Source: DAOPYU01 sp942493245 (GTDB lineage Bacteria > Sumerlaeota > Sumerlaeia > UBA8349). Taken from it: a stretch of DNA of 64,000 bases. The notes below the pieces were generated by a model. The model made no database searches and was not told the DNA's origin. It saw only the letters and a list, made by a program, of their open reading frames with translations. Shown here one piece after another: positions 8,551 through 21,700 of the stretch. Position 1 is the stretch's first letter. Every line of letters starts with the position of its first letter. Made by a program: the position numbers and the translations under genes. The stretch spans positions 5,828,001 to 5,892,000 of the forward strand of contig OW818685.1 in NCBI GenBank assembly GCA_942493245.1, read 5' to 3'.

Positions 8551-8685
8551 TTCTCTCTCCTCGTGACGCAAACTGTCCGAACCCGCGCCTCCGGCACGGC
8601 TTCAGATACGTGTATTCATGATACCCTGACCGAAAATGAGGCGCAAGAATTATAGCGAGTCTCCCTTTGAAAAGGGTGTCCCGGG

Positions 8686-8713
8686 TCTGGGTTCCCGCTT
8701 CCGCGGGAATGAC
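8686..8713. repeat. dispersed repeat, family D copy 1
   Basis: TTCCCGCTTCCGCGGGAA hairpin followed by TGAC. Related copies occur at 36515-36540, 47735-47761 and 47824-47851. This resembles the widespread GTCATTCCCGC(N)GCGGGAA type of intergenic repeat. Confidence 0.7.
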
Positions 8714-8745
8714 AGATGGGGGATCGGGACGATTCATTCCCATCT

Positions 8746-10308
8746 TCAGTCTGTCTTGACAACGCGGTTGCGGCCCGTGTCCTTGGCTTCATAAAGAGCC
8801 TGGTCGGCCCGCTGGAGCATGGTTTCAGGCGTGGTATCTTCGTCCCGGCGAAACTGGGTCACGCCAATACTGATCGTGAATCGCAACGGACCTTTCTCCG
8901 TTGCGATTTCCAGATCGGCGATCACCTGACGCAGACGTTCCGCCACAATCATAGCCGAATCCAGCGGGGTTTCCGGCAGCAGAACGCCAAACTCCTCGCC
9001 CCCCATGCGTCCGAAGATATCGCTGTTGCGCAAAGAGTGCAGGCAGGCCGTAGCCATGCCTTTGAGCGCTTCATCCCCCAGGTTGTGCCCATACGTGTCA
9101 TTGATTTGTTTGAAATGGTCAATGTCCACATGCAGAACGGAGAACTCCCGCTGGTAGCGTTGTGCAAGACTCAGTTCCTTGGTGAGGCGATCCATGAAAT
9201 GCCGCCGATTGCCCACGCCGGTCAGGTAATCGATGCGGGCGGTCATCCACAATTCATTGTGGGCTTTTTCGAGCGCGCGCAACATCAGATTGACCGATTG
9301 GGTCAGGGTCGAAAGTTCGTCGTGGCCCTTCAGGGGAAGGCGGGTCGTCAGATCCCGGGTCGAGGCCACCTGGGCCACCGATTGAATCAGATCCGTGACC
9401 GGATTCAGGATGGTTTTCTGGAGGGTTGTCACCAAGACGAACAGAATGATCGCCCCGGTCAAAAGGAGAAACATGCCGAAATAGGCCGTTGTTGTTTTTC
9501 CCTGTTTCAGAATCTCGCGCGTCCGTTCCACCCGCAACTCCAGGGCTGGTTTTCCGTCCAGATCCTCGACTCGGGCGCAAGCGCTGATGGTATTGTCGTC
9601 ATTGGATTGGATCCGAATGGGTTGGGCGGGTGTGATCTGGAAGCGCGATTCCCGGATATTTTCGGGCAGGAGAGATTTCTCGTCGGAGCGGAAAAAGGAG
9701 AGGTCCAGATGGAGCCGTTTCGCGAGTTTTTCCTGATAGTCTTCATCGAAATAACGGCCCAGTATGAATTTGCCCCGGATGGGACCGTCAAAGGCGTTGG
9801 CCGACACGGGCCAGGAAGCCAGAAAGGCCGGGCCTTCCGGGAGCACCACCAAACCCGTTTTCCCGTCCTTCTGGTGCGTATGGGTCAGAAGATCGGGATG
9901 CGACTGGATGTAATCCAGAAGGCCCGTCGTGACCGAAGTCGAGTTCCCCTCGTTATCTTCCCCTTTGGCGTAGATCAGGGTGCTTGAGGTATCTAGGAAG
10001 ACCATAAAGCTGAGATTGACGGTTTTGAGCGCATTGTCCGCCAGATTGTCGCTGACAAATGTGGAGTTTTCACCCAGAATAAAGTCCCGCGTGTCGTTCC
10101 AGCCGCCCCAGTCCCCTCCGATGACATTCAGCGACGCTTCTTCTTCCTTCAGCCCATCGAGCACCCGTTTCACGTCGGTGGTGATGCTTTCCCGCTCGAG
10201 ATTGTCGAACGCATTCAAAAGCAGGGTGGAGGAAACGGTGTAGAGCAGGGCGATCAGAACGAGGAAGGTCAGTCCCACCGCAATCAGGATTTTATGTTTG
10301 AGAGTCAT
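8746..10308 (-). CDS. membrane diguanylate cyclase with CHASE4-like sensor, HAMP and GGDEF
   Basis: A 520-residue inner-membrane enzyme expected to make cyclic di-GMP. Order: TM1 (about 5-27), periplasmic sensor (about 30-270) with GGDWGGWNDTRDFI typical of CHASE4, TM2 (about 275-295), HAMP (about 295-350), GGDEF domain (352-520). The active-site loop is GGEEF (436-440) and the RNSD motif five residues before it matches the RxxD inhibitory site, so product inhibition is likely. The start at 10308 (MTLKHKILIAVGL) follows AGGCGG and places the membrane helix at the N-terminus; the longer frame adds an unlikely 33-residue leader. The signal sensed is unknown. Confidence 0.92.
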   Translation of the reverse strand: MTLKHKILIAVGLTFLVLIALLYTVSSTLLLNAFDNLERESITTDVKRVLDGLKEEEASLNVIGGDWGGWNDTRDFILGENSTFVSDNLADNALKTVNLSFMVFLDTSSTLIYAKGEDNEGNSTSVTTGLLDYIQSHPDLLTHTHQKDGKTGLVVLPEGPAFLASWPVSANAFDGPIRGKFILGRYFDEDYQEKLAKRLHLDLSFFRSDEKSLLPENIRESRFQITPAQPIRIQSNDDNTISACARVEDLDGKPALELRVERTREILKQGKTTTAYFGMFLLLTGAIILFVLVTTLQKTILNPVTDLIQSVAQVASTRDLTTRLPLKGHDELSTLTQSVNLMLRALEKAHNELWMTARIDYLTGVGNRRHFMDRLTKELSLAQRYQREFSVLHVDIDHFKQINDTYGHNLGDEALKGMATACLHSLRNSDIFGRMGGEEFGVLLPETPLDSAMIVAERLRQVIADLEIATEKGPLRFTISIGVTQFRRDEDTTPETMLQRADQALYEAKDTGRNRVVKTD

Positions 10309-10508
10309 ATAAAACCGCCTCTTCCCCCCTGTGCCGATTTTCAGGAGAGACGCCTGGGGATCTGCAGATATCGGAAAAGATCTGGGAAAAGCCAAAACTC
10401 GGCGCACCGCATTTCGGGTGCCGCTCCGTTCATTGTTAACATCCTAACAAGTTCCTGATGAAAAATACCAGTTTTTTTCTTCCTTCCGAAAACCCGAGAC
10501 ACCTCCTC

Positions 10509-12095
10509 TCAGTCCGCTGAGGGGAAGGGCGGTTCGAGGTCTGCGCCTTTCTGGATCCGGTTCTTGACCGTCCGGTGGTCCAGTTCCAGCCGCCGAGCCG
10601 TTTCCTGGTAACTGCCCGTGCGCTCGTAAACCAGCCGACAGTAACGCCCCAGCAACTCCTCTGCCGTCAGCGCTCCCTCCTCCAACTGGCGTGATAACGA
10701 CTCCCCGCCCGAGGCGCCCCGCGTTCGCTCGGGCTGGTAGCTGCGCCGGATCATGATATTGCGGGCGCATTGCTCGAGTTCGCGAAAGTTTCCCGGCCAG
10801 GGGTAATCGGCGGGCAGATTGCTCTCGATCCACTCCAGAATCTCTCCCGCCAGACTTTCCGCCTCCACCGTACCGGCCAGACGCACCGCGATGAATTGGA
10901 TCAGATTGGGCAGGAAAGACGCGCTTTCACACAGCTGCTCCTGCAACGAAGGGGTGACGATCATGTCGGAACACAACCGGTAATACAAGTCCCGGCGGAA
11001 ACGCCCCGCCTGAATCTCCTCACTCAGATCCCGGTTTGTCGCCGCAATCACCTTCCCCTGAAAGGGCAGATCCCGTGTGTCGCCCAACCGCTGGAACGTG
11101 CGGCTTTCGAGCACACGCAGGAGTTTGACCTGGATCGGCAGGTCCACCTCGCCGATTTCATCGAGAAAGACCGAGCCGACCGGGGGGCAAACCTCGAACC
11201 ACCCCGCGCGGTCCTGAAGCGCCCCGGTGAACGCGCCGCGCCGGTGGCCGAACAGTTCCGACTCGATGAGGGTCGGCGAGAGCGCCGAGAGGTTCAGCGG
11301 AAAAAACGACACCAAGAAATCCCCCGCAAACCGTTTCGACTCGGGAAGAAACGGGATGTAGCGCGACATCCCGATGGCTCGCGCCACCAGTTCCTTACCC
11401 GTCCCCGACGGTCCCATAATCAGGCAGGAGACATCGTTCATGCGCCCGAACAGCGTGCGCCGGTAACGCCGCATGTCATGTGTGAAAATGGACTGCCAGA
11501 TGGCCGCTCGCAGGCGGGCGGCCAGCATGGACTCTCCCACAATGTATTCATAAATGTGACGGAACGCCCGCCGAACCTGGAAGAAACAGGCGAAAATATG
11601 AGCCACCGACAGGCTGCCGGTCTCTTCCGGCACGACCGGAAAATCCAGATAATGGCCATAATCCCGGGTGAAGCGTTCGAACAGATGTTGCGATAGCTGT
11701 CCGGCGCTCCCTCCTTTGGAGCGTCCCCCCGCCGATTGTTCGGAATCGAGACTGACGGGCAGTTCGTCGAAATAGTGGTGGAACAGCAGGAAAAACACCA
11801 GGTCCTGATACAATCCCCAGTCTTCGGTCTCCGGTCTTGTCCCGCTCGCCAGCGCCTCGCGCGATTCCACCGCCAGCCGCCCCACCCGCTGGACAATTTT
11901 CTGGACATTGTCTGATCCCGCCGCCCCCGCCGGCGCCCCTGCCGCCCGCTTGCTCCACACCGGCCCGACTTCGACAAAGTCTGCCCCCAACGCTTCCCGC
12001 TCCAGATCCACGCGCTCAGGCAAAAAGGGATTGCAATACGCCAGCCGCGCAATCACGCGGGCGAATTCTCGCTGCGAAGGGGTAAAAAACGCCAT
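10509..12095 (-). CDS. sigma-54-dependent transcriptional activator, orphan N-terminal domain
   Basis: A 528-residue AAA+ enhancer-binding protein. The central domain has Walker A GPSGTGKE (228-235), the sigma-54-contacting GAFTGA loop (287-292), Walker B VFLDEIGE (309-316) and the AATNRDL sensor. A Fis-type HTH closes the protein (about 494-516, SYQETARRLELDHRTVKNRI). The first 200 residues are mostly helical and match no receiver, GAF or PAS pattern I recognise. The ATG at 12095 has GGGAGG nine bases upstream, preferred over one 14 codons earlier. It should activate RpoN promoters; no target is identifiable. 200 bases separate it from the downstream diguanylate cyclase, same strand. Confidence 0.9.
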   Translation of the reverse strand: MAFFTPSQREFARVIARLAYCNPFLPERVDLEREALGADFVEVGPVWSKRAAGAPAGAAGSDNVQKIVQRVGRLAVESREALASGTRPETEDWGLYQDLVFFLLFHHYFDELPVSLDSEQSAGGRSKGGSAGQLSQHLFERFTRDYGHYLDFPVVPEETGSLSVAHIFACFFQVRRAFRHIYEYIVGESMLAARLRAAIWQSIFTHDMRRYRRTLFGRMNDVSCLIMGPSGTGKELVARAIGMSRYIPFLPESKRFAGDFLVSFFPLNLSALSPTLIESELFGHRRGAFTGALQDRAGWFEVCPPVGSVFLDEIGEVDLPIQVKLLRVLESRTFQRLGDTRDLPFQGKVIAATNRDLSEEIQAGRFRRDLYYRLCSDMIVTPSLQEQLCESASFLPNLIQFIAVRLAGTVEAESLAGEILEWIESNLPADYPWPGNFRELEQCARNIMIRRSYQPERTRGASGGESLSRQLEEGALTAEELLGRYCRLVYERTGSYQETARRLELDHRTVKNRIQKGADLEPPFPSAD

Positions 12096-12334
12096 GACAA
12101 GAGGCCTCCCGGAATTCAATAAACCCAACCGCTTCAATCCTTAGCCCGAAACCCGGCATTTGTCAACCCGGATGGATGTTCCCGGCCTATTCCGGGACGG
12201 GAGAGAAAGGGATGATGGACAATGAAGGGATGGGAGATCTTCTGAAGGACGAGTAGGAAATACGAGGAGAAGAGTCATGGGGATCGCTCCTCTCTCCCAT
12301 TATCAATTGTCCATTATCCATGATCCATTCCTCC

Positions 12335-12363
12335 TTGTGTTCATCCCTGCGCTCCGGTAGCAT
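12335..12363 (+). promoter_or_regulatory. probable sigma-70 promoter of rnpB
   Basis: TTGTGT (12335-12340), a 17-base spacer and TAGCAT (12358-12363) end seven bases before the first base of the predicted RNase P RNA. The rest of the 12096-12370 gap contains an ATTATC/CAATTGTCCATTAT-type AT-rich repeat and no gene. Confidence 0.6.
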
Positions 12364-12370
12364 GAAGCCA

Positions 12371-12848
12371 GCGTGGAGCAGGTCGGGCGGCCGCCGCCGG
12401 TCCGCTGTCGCGGTGCGTGGCTCCCTTCGGGGGGCTGTGCCCGAAGACGGCTCCGGGGGAGGAAAGTCCGAACACCACAGGGCAGGATGCTTGCTAACGG
12501 CAAGGCGGGGCGACCCGACGGAAAGTGCAACAGAAAAGACACCGCCGATGGCCTGCGCACCCCCACGGGGACGGCTCAGGCTCAGGTAAGGGTGAAATGG
12601 TGCGGTAAGAGCGCACCGGCGGCGTGGCGACATGGCCGCCTGGAAAACCCCATCCGGTGCAAGACCAAATAGGGGTGAAGCGGCGGCCCGCCGCGAGGCC
12701 CGCGCCCCCCCGGGGGACGCGGGCGAGACACCCGGGTAGGTTGCTTGAGCGCCGCCGCAAGACGGCGCCTAGAGGAATGACCGCCGCCCTGCGTCTCCCT
12801 TCGGGGAGATGCGGGGGACAGAATTCGGCTTACAGACCCGCTCCACGC
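12371..12848 (+). ncRNA. rnpB: RNase P RNA (bacterial type A)
   Basis: About 478 bases. P1 is a perfect 9-bp pairing, GCGTGGAGC (12371-12379) with GCTCCACGC (12840-12848). The conserved landmarks occur in order: GAGGAAAGTCCG (CR I), ACAGAAAAGAC, GGTAAGGGTGAAATGG and GGTAAGAGCGCACC (CR II/III), AAGACCAAATAGGGG, GGGTAGGTTGCTTGAG (CR IV region), TAGAGGAATGACCGCC and ACAGAATTCGGCTTACAGACC (CR V). This ribozyme trims tRNA 5' leaders. Open frames across it are spurious. Confidence 0.97.
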
Positions 12849-12902
12849 AAAGTTTTTGCTCAGAACATTTCTTCCCCATCGCGCCCGTTCCAGGTTCGGC
12901 CC

Positions 12903-12954
12903 GGAAACGAAATGTGCGCGCCGAGCAGACGATCAGCGCGCACATTTCGTTTCC
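12903..12954 (+). terminator. perfect 19-bp inverted repeat after rnpB
   Basis: Arms 12903-12921 and 12936-12954 are exactly complementary over 19 bp, with a 14-base loop, and are followed by TTTGAT. Position suggests the rnpB terminator, although the T-run is short. A processing or barrier hairpin is the alternative. Confidence 0.6.
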
Positions 12955-12965
12955 TTTGATCCTCA

Positions 12966-13023
12966 AGGGGGAAAGAAAAATAAAACCGGCGCCGGAACTC
13001 TTGCAAGATTCCGGCGCCGGTTT
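12966..13023 (-). terminator. rho-independent terminator of fusA
   Basis: Arms 12983-12997 and 13009-13023 pair perfectly over 15 bp (core CCGGCGCCGG) with an 11-base loop. On the minus strand the hairpin is followed by TTTTATTTTTCTTTCCCC, as expected for an intrinsic terminator 66 bases after the fusA stop. Confidence 0.9.
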
Positions 13024-13088
13024 CGGGGAAAAGGGGACGCGCCAAATTGGGGTGGGGGAGGCGGCGCGCCCCCCAGGGAGAATACCGA

Positions 13089-15176
<2,088 letters not shown>

Positions 15177-15248
15177 GTGACGTGTCCTTTTGCGGATTCA
15201 AAATTTTTGGAGGCCAGCAAGTCCTTCCAGCCCCTCTTAAACCGCGAC

Positions 15249-15276
15249 ATACTACCAGACGTGTTTGGGAATGCAA
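15249..15276 (-). promoter_or_regulatory. probable sigma-70 promoter of fusA
   Basis: Reading the minus strand: TTGCAT (15276-15271), 16-base spacer, TAGTAT (15254-15249). This leaves a leader of roughly 65 bases. Confidence 0.55.
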
Positions 15277-15782
15277 GAAAAATCGGGAATTTTTCGGCAG
15301 GCGGACGGCTTCTCCTCAACGGCGGAGGGTATCCCATTCTGTAGAGATATGAAATATATGAAGATACGAAAAGCGCGGGCGGGCACGCCCGCGCCAGAAT
15401 TCGCGCATCCGAAGCCTCCCCGGGGACATTTCCCTTGCGAAACTTCCCCGACCGGCCAGAAGAAGGCCGTTTTCCGAACGATCTTTTCCCGAAAAACGAA
15501 TCGCGTTGCTCATGTCCTCCCCCGGCCCGGTCACGGGTTCAAACCGGGCGGAGGGAGGATACCCTTCCGCGGCCGGAATGGAACATTGCCATCCGGCAGG
15601 GATTTCTTCAACTCCGCCCCACCCCGGTCGCCGACTCCCCTACTTCGACGAGATCGCCCGCGCCCGCCTCTGGAAGTGGCTCGGGCTGGTTAAGAAAGAG
15701 GAAAAGCCTGCCTCGAGCGACTCCGCCTCGGCCCCAGACGCACTCGCGGCGGAATAGGGTACCCCGGGGTCCTCCCTATCCT
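15277..15782. other. intergenic gap with hairpin and doubtful short frame
   Basis: The gap between fusA and the M56 gene. It contains a perfect hairpin GCGCGGGCG-GGCA-CGCCCGCGC (15373-15394) of a type that looks like another dispersed repeat. An open frame of 59 codons (15578-15757, plus strand) has a plausible helical C-terminal half (PYFDEIARARLWKWLGLVKK) but no ribosome site, and I recognise no family. I would not call it without homologues. Confidence 0.35.
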
Positions 15783-18700
15783 TCAACGCTCGTTCGAAAC
15801 CAGATCTCCCTCCTTTTGTTTTGTTTCCAGAGAAGGAGATTCTATCGAACAACTTGGCATCTGTTTTCTCAGTTCCGCCAGTCCATCAACTGTGATACGC
15901 GTTTTGTTGAGGTTCAGAGAACGGAGGTTCGGGAAGCGTTTCAGAGTTTCGATGGCCGCGTCGGAAATCGCGGTCCCCTCCAGGGAAAGGTACCCCAAAC
16001 CGGACATTTCGGACAACTGGGTCAGTCCCGCGTCGGTGATGCCGGTCTCGTCCAGATACAGAGAGGTCAGAGTCTTCTGTTTTTTCAGAACTTCTAGGCC
16101 CCGGTCGGTAATCCGGGTTCCTCCCAGGGAGAGGGTTGAGAGTTTCGGAATATCGACCAGGCTGGAGAGACCCGCGTCGGTGACTTTGGTCTTGCTCAGT
16201 CCCAGATACTGGAGATAAGGCAGTTTTTTCAGATTATCGAGGCCCGCATCGCCGACCGAAGTCCCATTCAGGTAGAGCTGCATGAGATACTTCAGTTCGC
16301 CAACATGGACCAGACCCGCATTCGTAATGTTTGTATCGTCCAGATATAGAGCATGAAGATAGAGCAGTTTCTTCAGATTCTCCAATCCCGCATCATCGAT
16401 CCGGGTTTCAGCCAAGTAGAGGGCACTCAGACTGGTCAGATTCGAGAGGTGAACAAGCCCTCGACTCGTGACAGGATTGCCCCCCAAGTTGAGTTGAACC
16501 AGGGCTGGGAGGTTCTGAAGTCGTTCCATGGACGAGTCGGTCAACTGGTTGTTTTCCAGAAAGAGTTCCACCAACCCGGGGGTTACCTTGAACCGGGAAA
16601 AAGAGGTATCCGAAATCTGACAACCCCTAAGGCGCAATACTTTGAGGTTCGGGAAGTCGTTCAGGTTCCCAAAGTCAAATCCGGAGAAATCGATCTTATC
16701 ACAACTGAAAGACCTGAGATTCGTGAGAGGCCGGAAATATTGAAAATCGTCATCGGGAAAGCGGATCCCATAAAGATCGATATCGAATCCCTTGAGGATT
16801 TTCAGTTGTTCCACGGCGGCAAAAGAAACGGGTCTCTGTCTGATACTCAGCGAAACATGCGATCCCACAGGAATTTCGATTCGTCCCTGCGCGGGGAATA
16901 CTTTACTCCCCACCTGAAGGGTTCCGAGCGACGAGTCCGCCGGAAACTCGATAACGGTGGGTTTTTCCGCCGTGAAACCACCTGGCACAACCCCGGTCTT
17001 GTGCCAGGAGACAAGGTCGGAGGCCAGTTGCTTCAACTGTTCACGGGATGGAACACTCATCTTGTTCGGATCTGTTCCCAGGTTGCTGATGTTTACATTG
17101 TAATCCCGATTGATCCAGCAAACAATATGGACGATTTCCCACTGGAGGGGACGTACATCCAGATCGGCTTTCTGGACATACTCGACCATGGCCCGGGTTC
17201 TGTTCTCACGATTACAGTAGACTTCAATTATTGTGAGAACCCGGAAAATATCGAAGTAAACTCCACTCATCCGTTTCGCTTCGGGGGTCAGCATGCTCAG
17301 GAGGAGAGGCTCGATCTCTTCCCCGGAGGTTAGATTGGGTTCGCCCCCGTAGATAACGCGGGCGGTCGTGAGCCGCAACCTATCCTGAGGACTGAGTTCC
17401 GTGTTCGGTGTGAACACATTCCGCGACCAGAGTTCGGTGAAGGCGGGCACCCAGAGCCAGGGACGGTCACTTTGGGTGAGTGTCCGCAAGGCTTCCGTGG
17501 TGGCGGGGGATCTCTTGCCTCTCAGGCAGGACATCAACGCCCGATATTCTTCCGGGATCTCCGTTGTCTGGAGGATTTCCAGAATCCGGGGAATCTGATC
17601 GTCCGGCATTTCCTGGGGATGATTTTCGATTGCATTAAACCCCATCCGTTGGTTCAGCGCCATCGGATAAAACTCCGGCCACCTCCCCCACAAACCCATC
17701 CCGATCCCGTATTGACAATACGCGGGGATTCCGGACCACTTGAGCGCCGTCTGGTGGACGATCTCGAGATGTTCCAGAGAGAATCGTTGAGGACTGACGG
17801 GGTTCAAGGGATCGGAACTATTGGTGAAGTCTTGCCAGGCTTTTACCAGTATTCCCCCTTGGAGGAAAGGAAGACTCCGGATGGTCTTTTCCCGGTCTGT
17901 CGCGAAGTTGTATTGACCCAAATCGTTCCAAGTGACCGCCGGAAGATCCAGCGCTTTCGCGATCTGCGCCAGCCGGGCCTGTGTCTCTTCCGCCGCGCCC
18001 GCCGGATCGACCCGGATCCCGTTCACCTCGAATTTGCGGGGTTTCTCCCCAACGGTCACCAGGGCGATGTCCTCGAGTGATAGTTTGTCGGTCCGGAATT
18101 CCATGTCGCTCCCCTCGGAACCATTCGAACCGCCCCCCCTGACACCCCGGTATCGTTTTCCCTCCCGGTCGTAAATCAAAACGGGTTCGGTGATGGCAAC
18201 CCCGGGACCGGATTTCAGGTTGAAAAGCGAGTTCTGTCTGTACGGCAAGGCCATGGGATCTTTCAGGGGAGACAAAGTCATTTCCCCATCCACCTGGGGT
18301 TTATCGATCTCAAACGGCCCGGAAAAACGATAGCGGCTTTCCCCGGGCGGGCCGAAGTAATACTGCATGACCAGATCCACAGAACGGGGCGGTTTTTCTC
18401 CGGGGTCGTACGCGGAAGGCGTGGCCCGATCCTCGATAACCCATTGTGTCTGTCGCCCGTTCCGCTCAGTTAACGCAAGACCGAACTCACTGATACTCTC
18501 AAATGTCCGCAGACGCCCCTGCCGTTTCCCGTCATCGCTGCGATACAGGCAAATCTTGAAATACTGGGCGTCCGATCCCGTTTCCGGCAGATCGAAAATG
18601 AAACGCCAACTCGGAGTCTCCTCATAGGGGCCATTTACGGTCCAGTTCACGTGCTCCCCGATCTTTTCCCCCTTCTGATTGTACAAGGAGTCTCCCAGCC

Positions 18701-21700
18701 CGACCTGAATCCCGGCGAACTGGATGTCGAGGGGGCCGTCTTTTGTTTCCCCGGCTTGTTCTTCCGGAGAGTTCTGAAAGAACGGGCGCTTCAACGGGGT
18801 CCCGTTGAAGTATTCGCTCTGCTCATACCAGGTGCAGGCGTCGGTGATCTGTTTCCCCAACTGGGTCGGGGGCATTTCTTCATAGGACGTGTCATTCGGA
18901 CTGCCTGTCCCCAATTCGCCGATGTTCACGCCGTAGTTCTGGTTGATCCAGCGTGTAACCGTGGGGATCGGCCATCTGTTGATCCGGTGGCCGTACGGGT
19001 TCTGTTTCTGCAGGAATTCCACCGCCGCGCGGAGAGTTGTTTTCGGGTCACTGTAGCGATGGAGCGCATCCAGAACGAGGGTCGGTCTCAAGTTATTCGC
19101 TCCATCCGACAGGATGGCGAGTAATACCGACTCGACTTCCGGTTCGAGGGCGGTTTTCTCCGGCAAGGAGCCGTTGAGGGCGCGAGCCACGGTCAGGCGG
19201 ACTTTTTCCGGAGGCGTCAGGCTTTCTTCCGGTGCAAGCGCCTTCCGTGTAGAGAGTTCGCCGAATGCAGCAATCCAGACGGAGGGCCGTTCGTCCCGTG
19301 AAAGCGCGTGAAGCGCCTCCGTGGTCGCGGTGGTTTTCTTGTCCGTCAGACATTTCAAAAGTCCCATAGAAGGACCGTTGTCTCCAACACCAATGACCTT
19401 CTGAATTTTCGGAGTCAGGTCGTCCGGGAGTTCCTGTGGATGCTCCGAGAGGGAATAGAGCAAGAAAAATGGGTTTCCCTCTCCCCCGCCATGAAGTGAA
19501 AAAAATCGCTGTACCTTGGGGTCAGCCAGACGGTCGAGTACCAACGAATAGCATTCCGGCCACCCCCCTTGAATTCCCATCCGGATCCCATGTTCCCAAT
19601 GCGGAGTCGGCGCCAGAGACAACTTGAGCGCGGTCTGATGGAGTTGTTCGAAAAACTCGGGAGGCTGGTCTCGAAACTTTTCGGGTGGGGTCGCTCGTAC
19701 GGCTTGATATAGAGAAAATCCCCGTAGAAGAGGAAGCGCGCGAAGCGCCTTGTCCGGATTGGCTCCGAAATCGTAGTCCCGCACCTGTTCATACTTCATG
19801 CCGGGAATTTCAAACACGCGGGCCATTTCGGCCATTTCATTCCGTGTTTCCTCCTCCGAACCGGGGGGAGTCACCTGGATGCCTGTGACCCAGACTTCAT
19901 AGGGTTTTTCCCCGATGGTGATCGTCTCGATCTCTCCGATTGGAACATTGAATGTGACTTCAAGATCCTTATACCACTCTCCCAAGGCGGCCCCTAAACG
20001 TGGACGCAAATGTCCAGGATATCGTTTTCCGGTCCGGTCATATGCAAGAGCAGCCCTATCTTCAAACTTTTCGAGAGGGGTTTCCAGTTTCAGAAAAAAG
20101 TGGGTCTGATCGAACCTAAACCAATCTTCACGATCGGGTTTTTTCGGACACAAGACCCCGCCCCGGTCGTTCTGGGTCTGATCCCACCTGAAAGGCCCGG
20201 AGAAACGATACTGGGACTTTCCGGGAGGGCCGTAGTAATAGGACAACACGACATCCATAACAGGAGGGAAAAGGTAGTCGTCCTGACTTTTTTGGGCGAA
20301 GAACGGAATATCGGCGATGACCTGGAGGGTTTGTCCGTCCATCTCTTCTCTCAGTTCCGGCGTATCTAAGATTGTGAAAGCGCCTTTCGTTTTCTTTTCC
20401 CAGGCCCGTTTGTCGGCCCGTGTTCCCGCGCAGGAAACCGCGAGTTTCTCGAAAAATATCGGTTCCGGGGTTTCCGGGAAGTCAAAAATAAGACGTCTCT
20501 GCATTTCCTTGGGACCTCCAAAACCGGACCCATATTGCCAGTTCAACCGCTCGCCGATTTTCTCCCCCTGGGGGTTGTATAGGGAGTCACTCAGGCCCAC
20601 CTGCAGTCCGCGGTACTGAATTCCCAAGGGATCATTCGACTGTCGGGTGTCTGGCGCTTCCGGGCGACAGGCGATCGCGTAGCACCCGGCCAGCAGAACG
20701 ACCAGCGCCACCGCGACCGGCCAGACGCGGGCGGGACGGAGGCTTTCCAGCGCCTCGCGGCCTTCGATGAGGCGCAGGACGCGGTGGCCGAAGCCGGAGA
20801 AGCGCGAGCCGTGGCTGCCCAGGGCGAGTGCGGCAGACGGGTCGGACGGGGTGGTGGCCAGGCGACTCAGTTCGGCCATGCGCAGAAGCGAGTCGGCGTA
20901 GGGGGTGGCGTCCACCCCGGCGGCCAAGACTCGGTCGTCACAGGCGATTTCGCGCTCGGCGCGGATGCGCCGCGAGACCCACCAGACCGCCGGGTGGAAA
21001 AACATCGCCGTCTCGACAATCCACTGCGCCAGGTTCACCCAATGGTCGTGGCGGCGCAGGTGGGCGAGTTCGTGGAGGAGAAGCATCTCGACCTGTTCGG
21101 GCGAAAGGCCACTCGAAAGCGAGAGGGGGAGGAGGATCGTGGGTTTGAGCAACCCCACAACCGTCGGCACGGCCACCCGCTCGCACCAGGCCACGGCGGG
21201 CATGACGTGCAGGTGGAACGCCACGGCGGCGCGCGCGATCGTCGCCCGGAGCGCCGGTTCCGTCACCGGGCGGGACTGGCGGCGCAGGCCGCGCCCGCCC
21301 CGCAACGCCAGGAAGAGCCGCGCCAGCATCACGAGAACCCCGGCAAAATACCCCCCGGCCACCCACGGCGCCACGCGGGCGTACGCGTCGGACGCGAAGG
21401 CCTGGGAAACGGACCGGGAGACGCGCTTCAGCAGGGACGCGTCCGAGACCGTTTTCTCAGTCGGGGCGGGTTTCAGCCCCGCCTCGGCACCTGTCCCGGA
21501 ACTCCCGCCCTCGGAGCCGGGAGAAAGGTCCACCGTTCTGGGAAGACCCGTATCGGAGAAGGAATTCCCAATGGAGACCGGAGCGAAACCCGTCCCAACC
21601 GTACCCGGCAAAGAGCCTTCGCCCGGCCGGAGCGCCTCCGTCTCCGGCGGCAACGCCGTCTGGGGGACAGCCTCCTGCGGCGCGTCTTCCAGCCGCGTCA

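Noticed and set aside
12373..12760. Several short frames in 12.3-12.8 kb
   Set aside because: They lie inside RNase P RNA.
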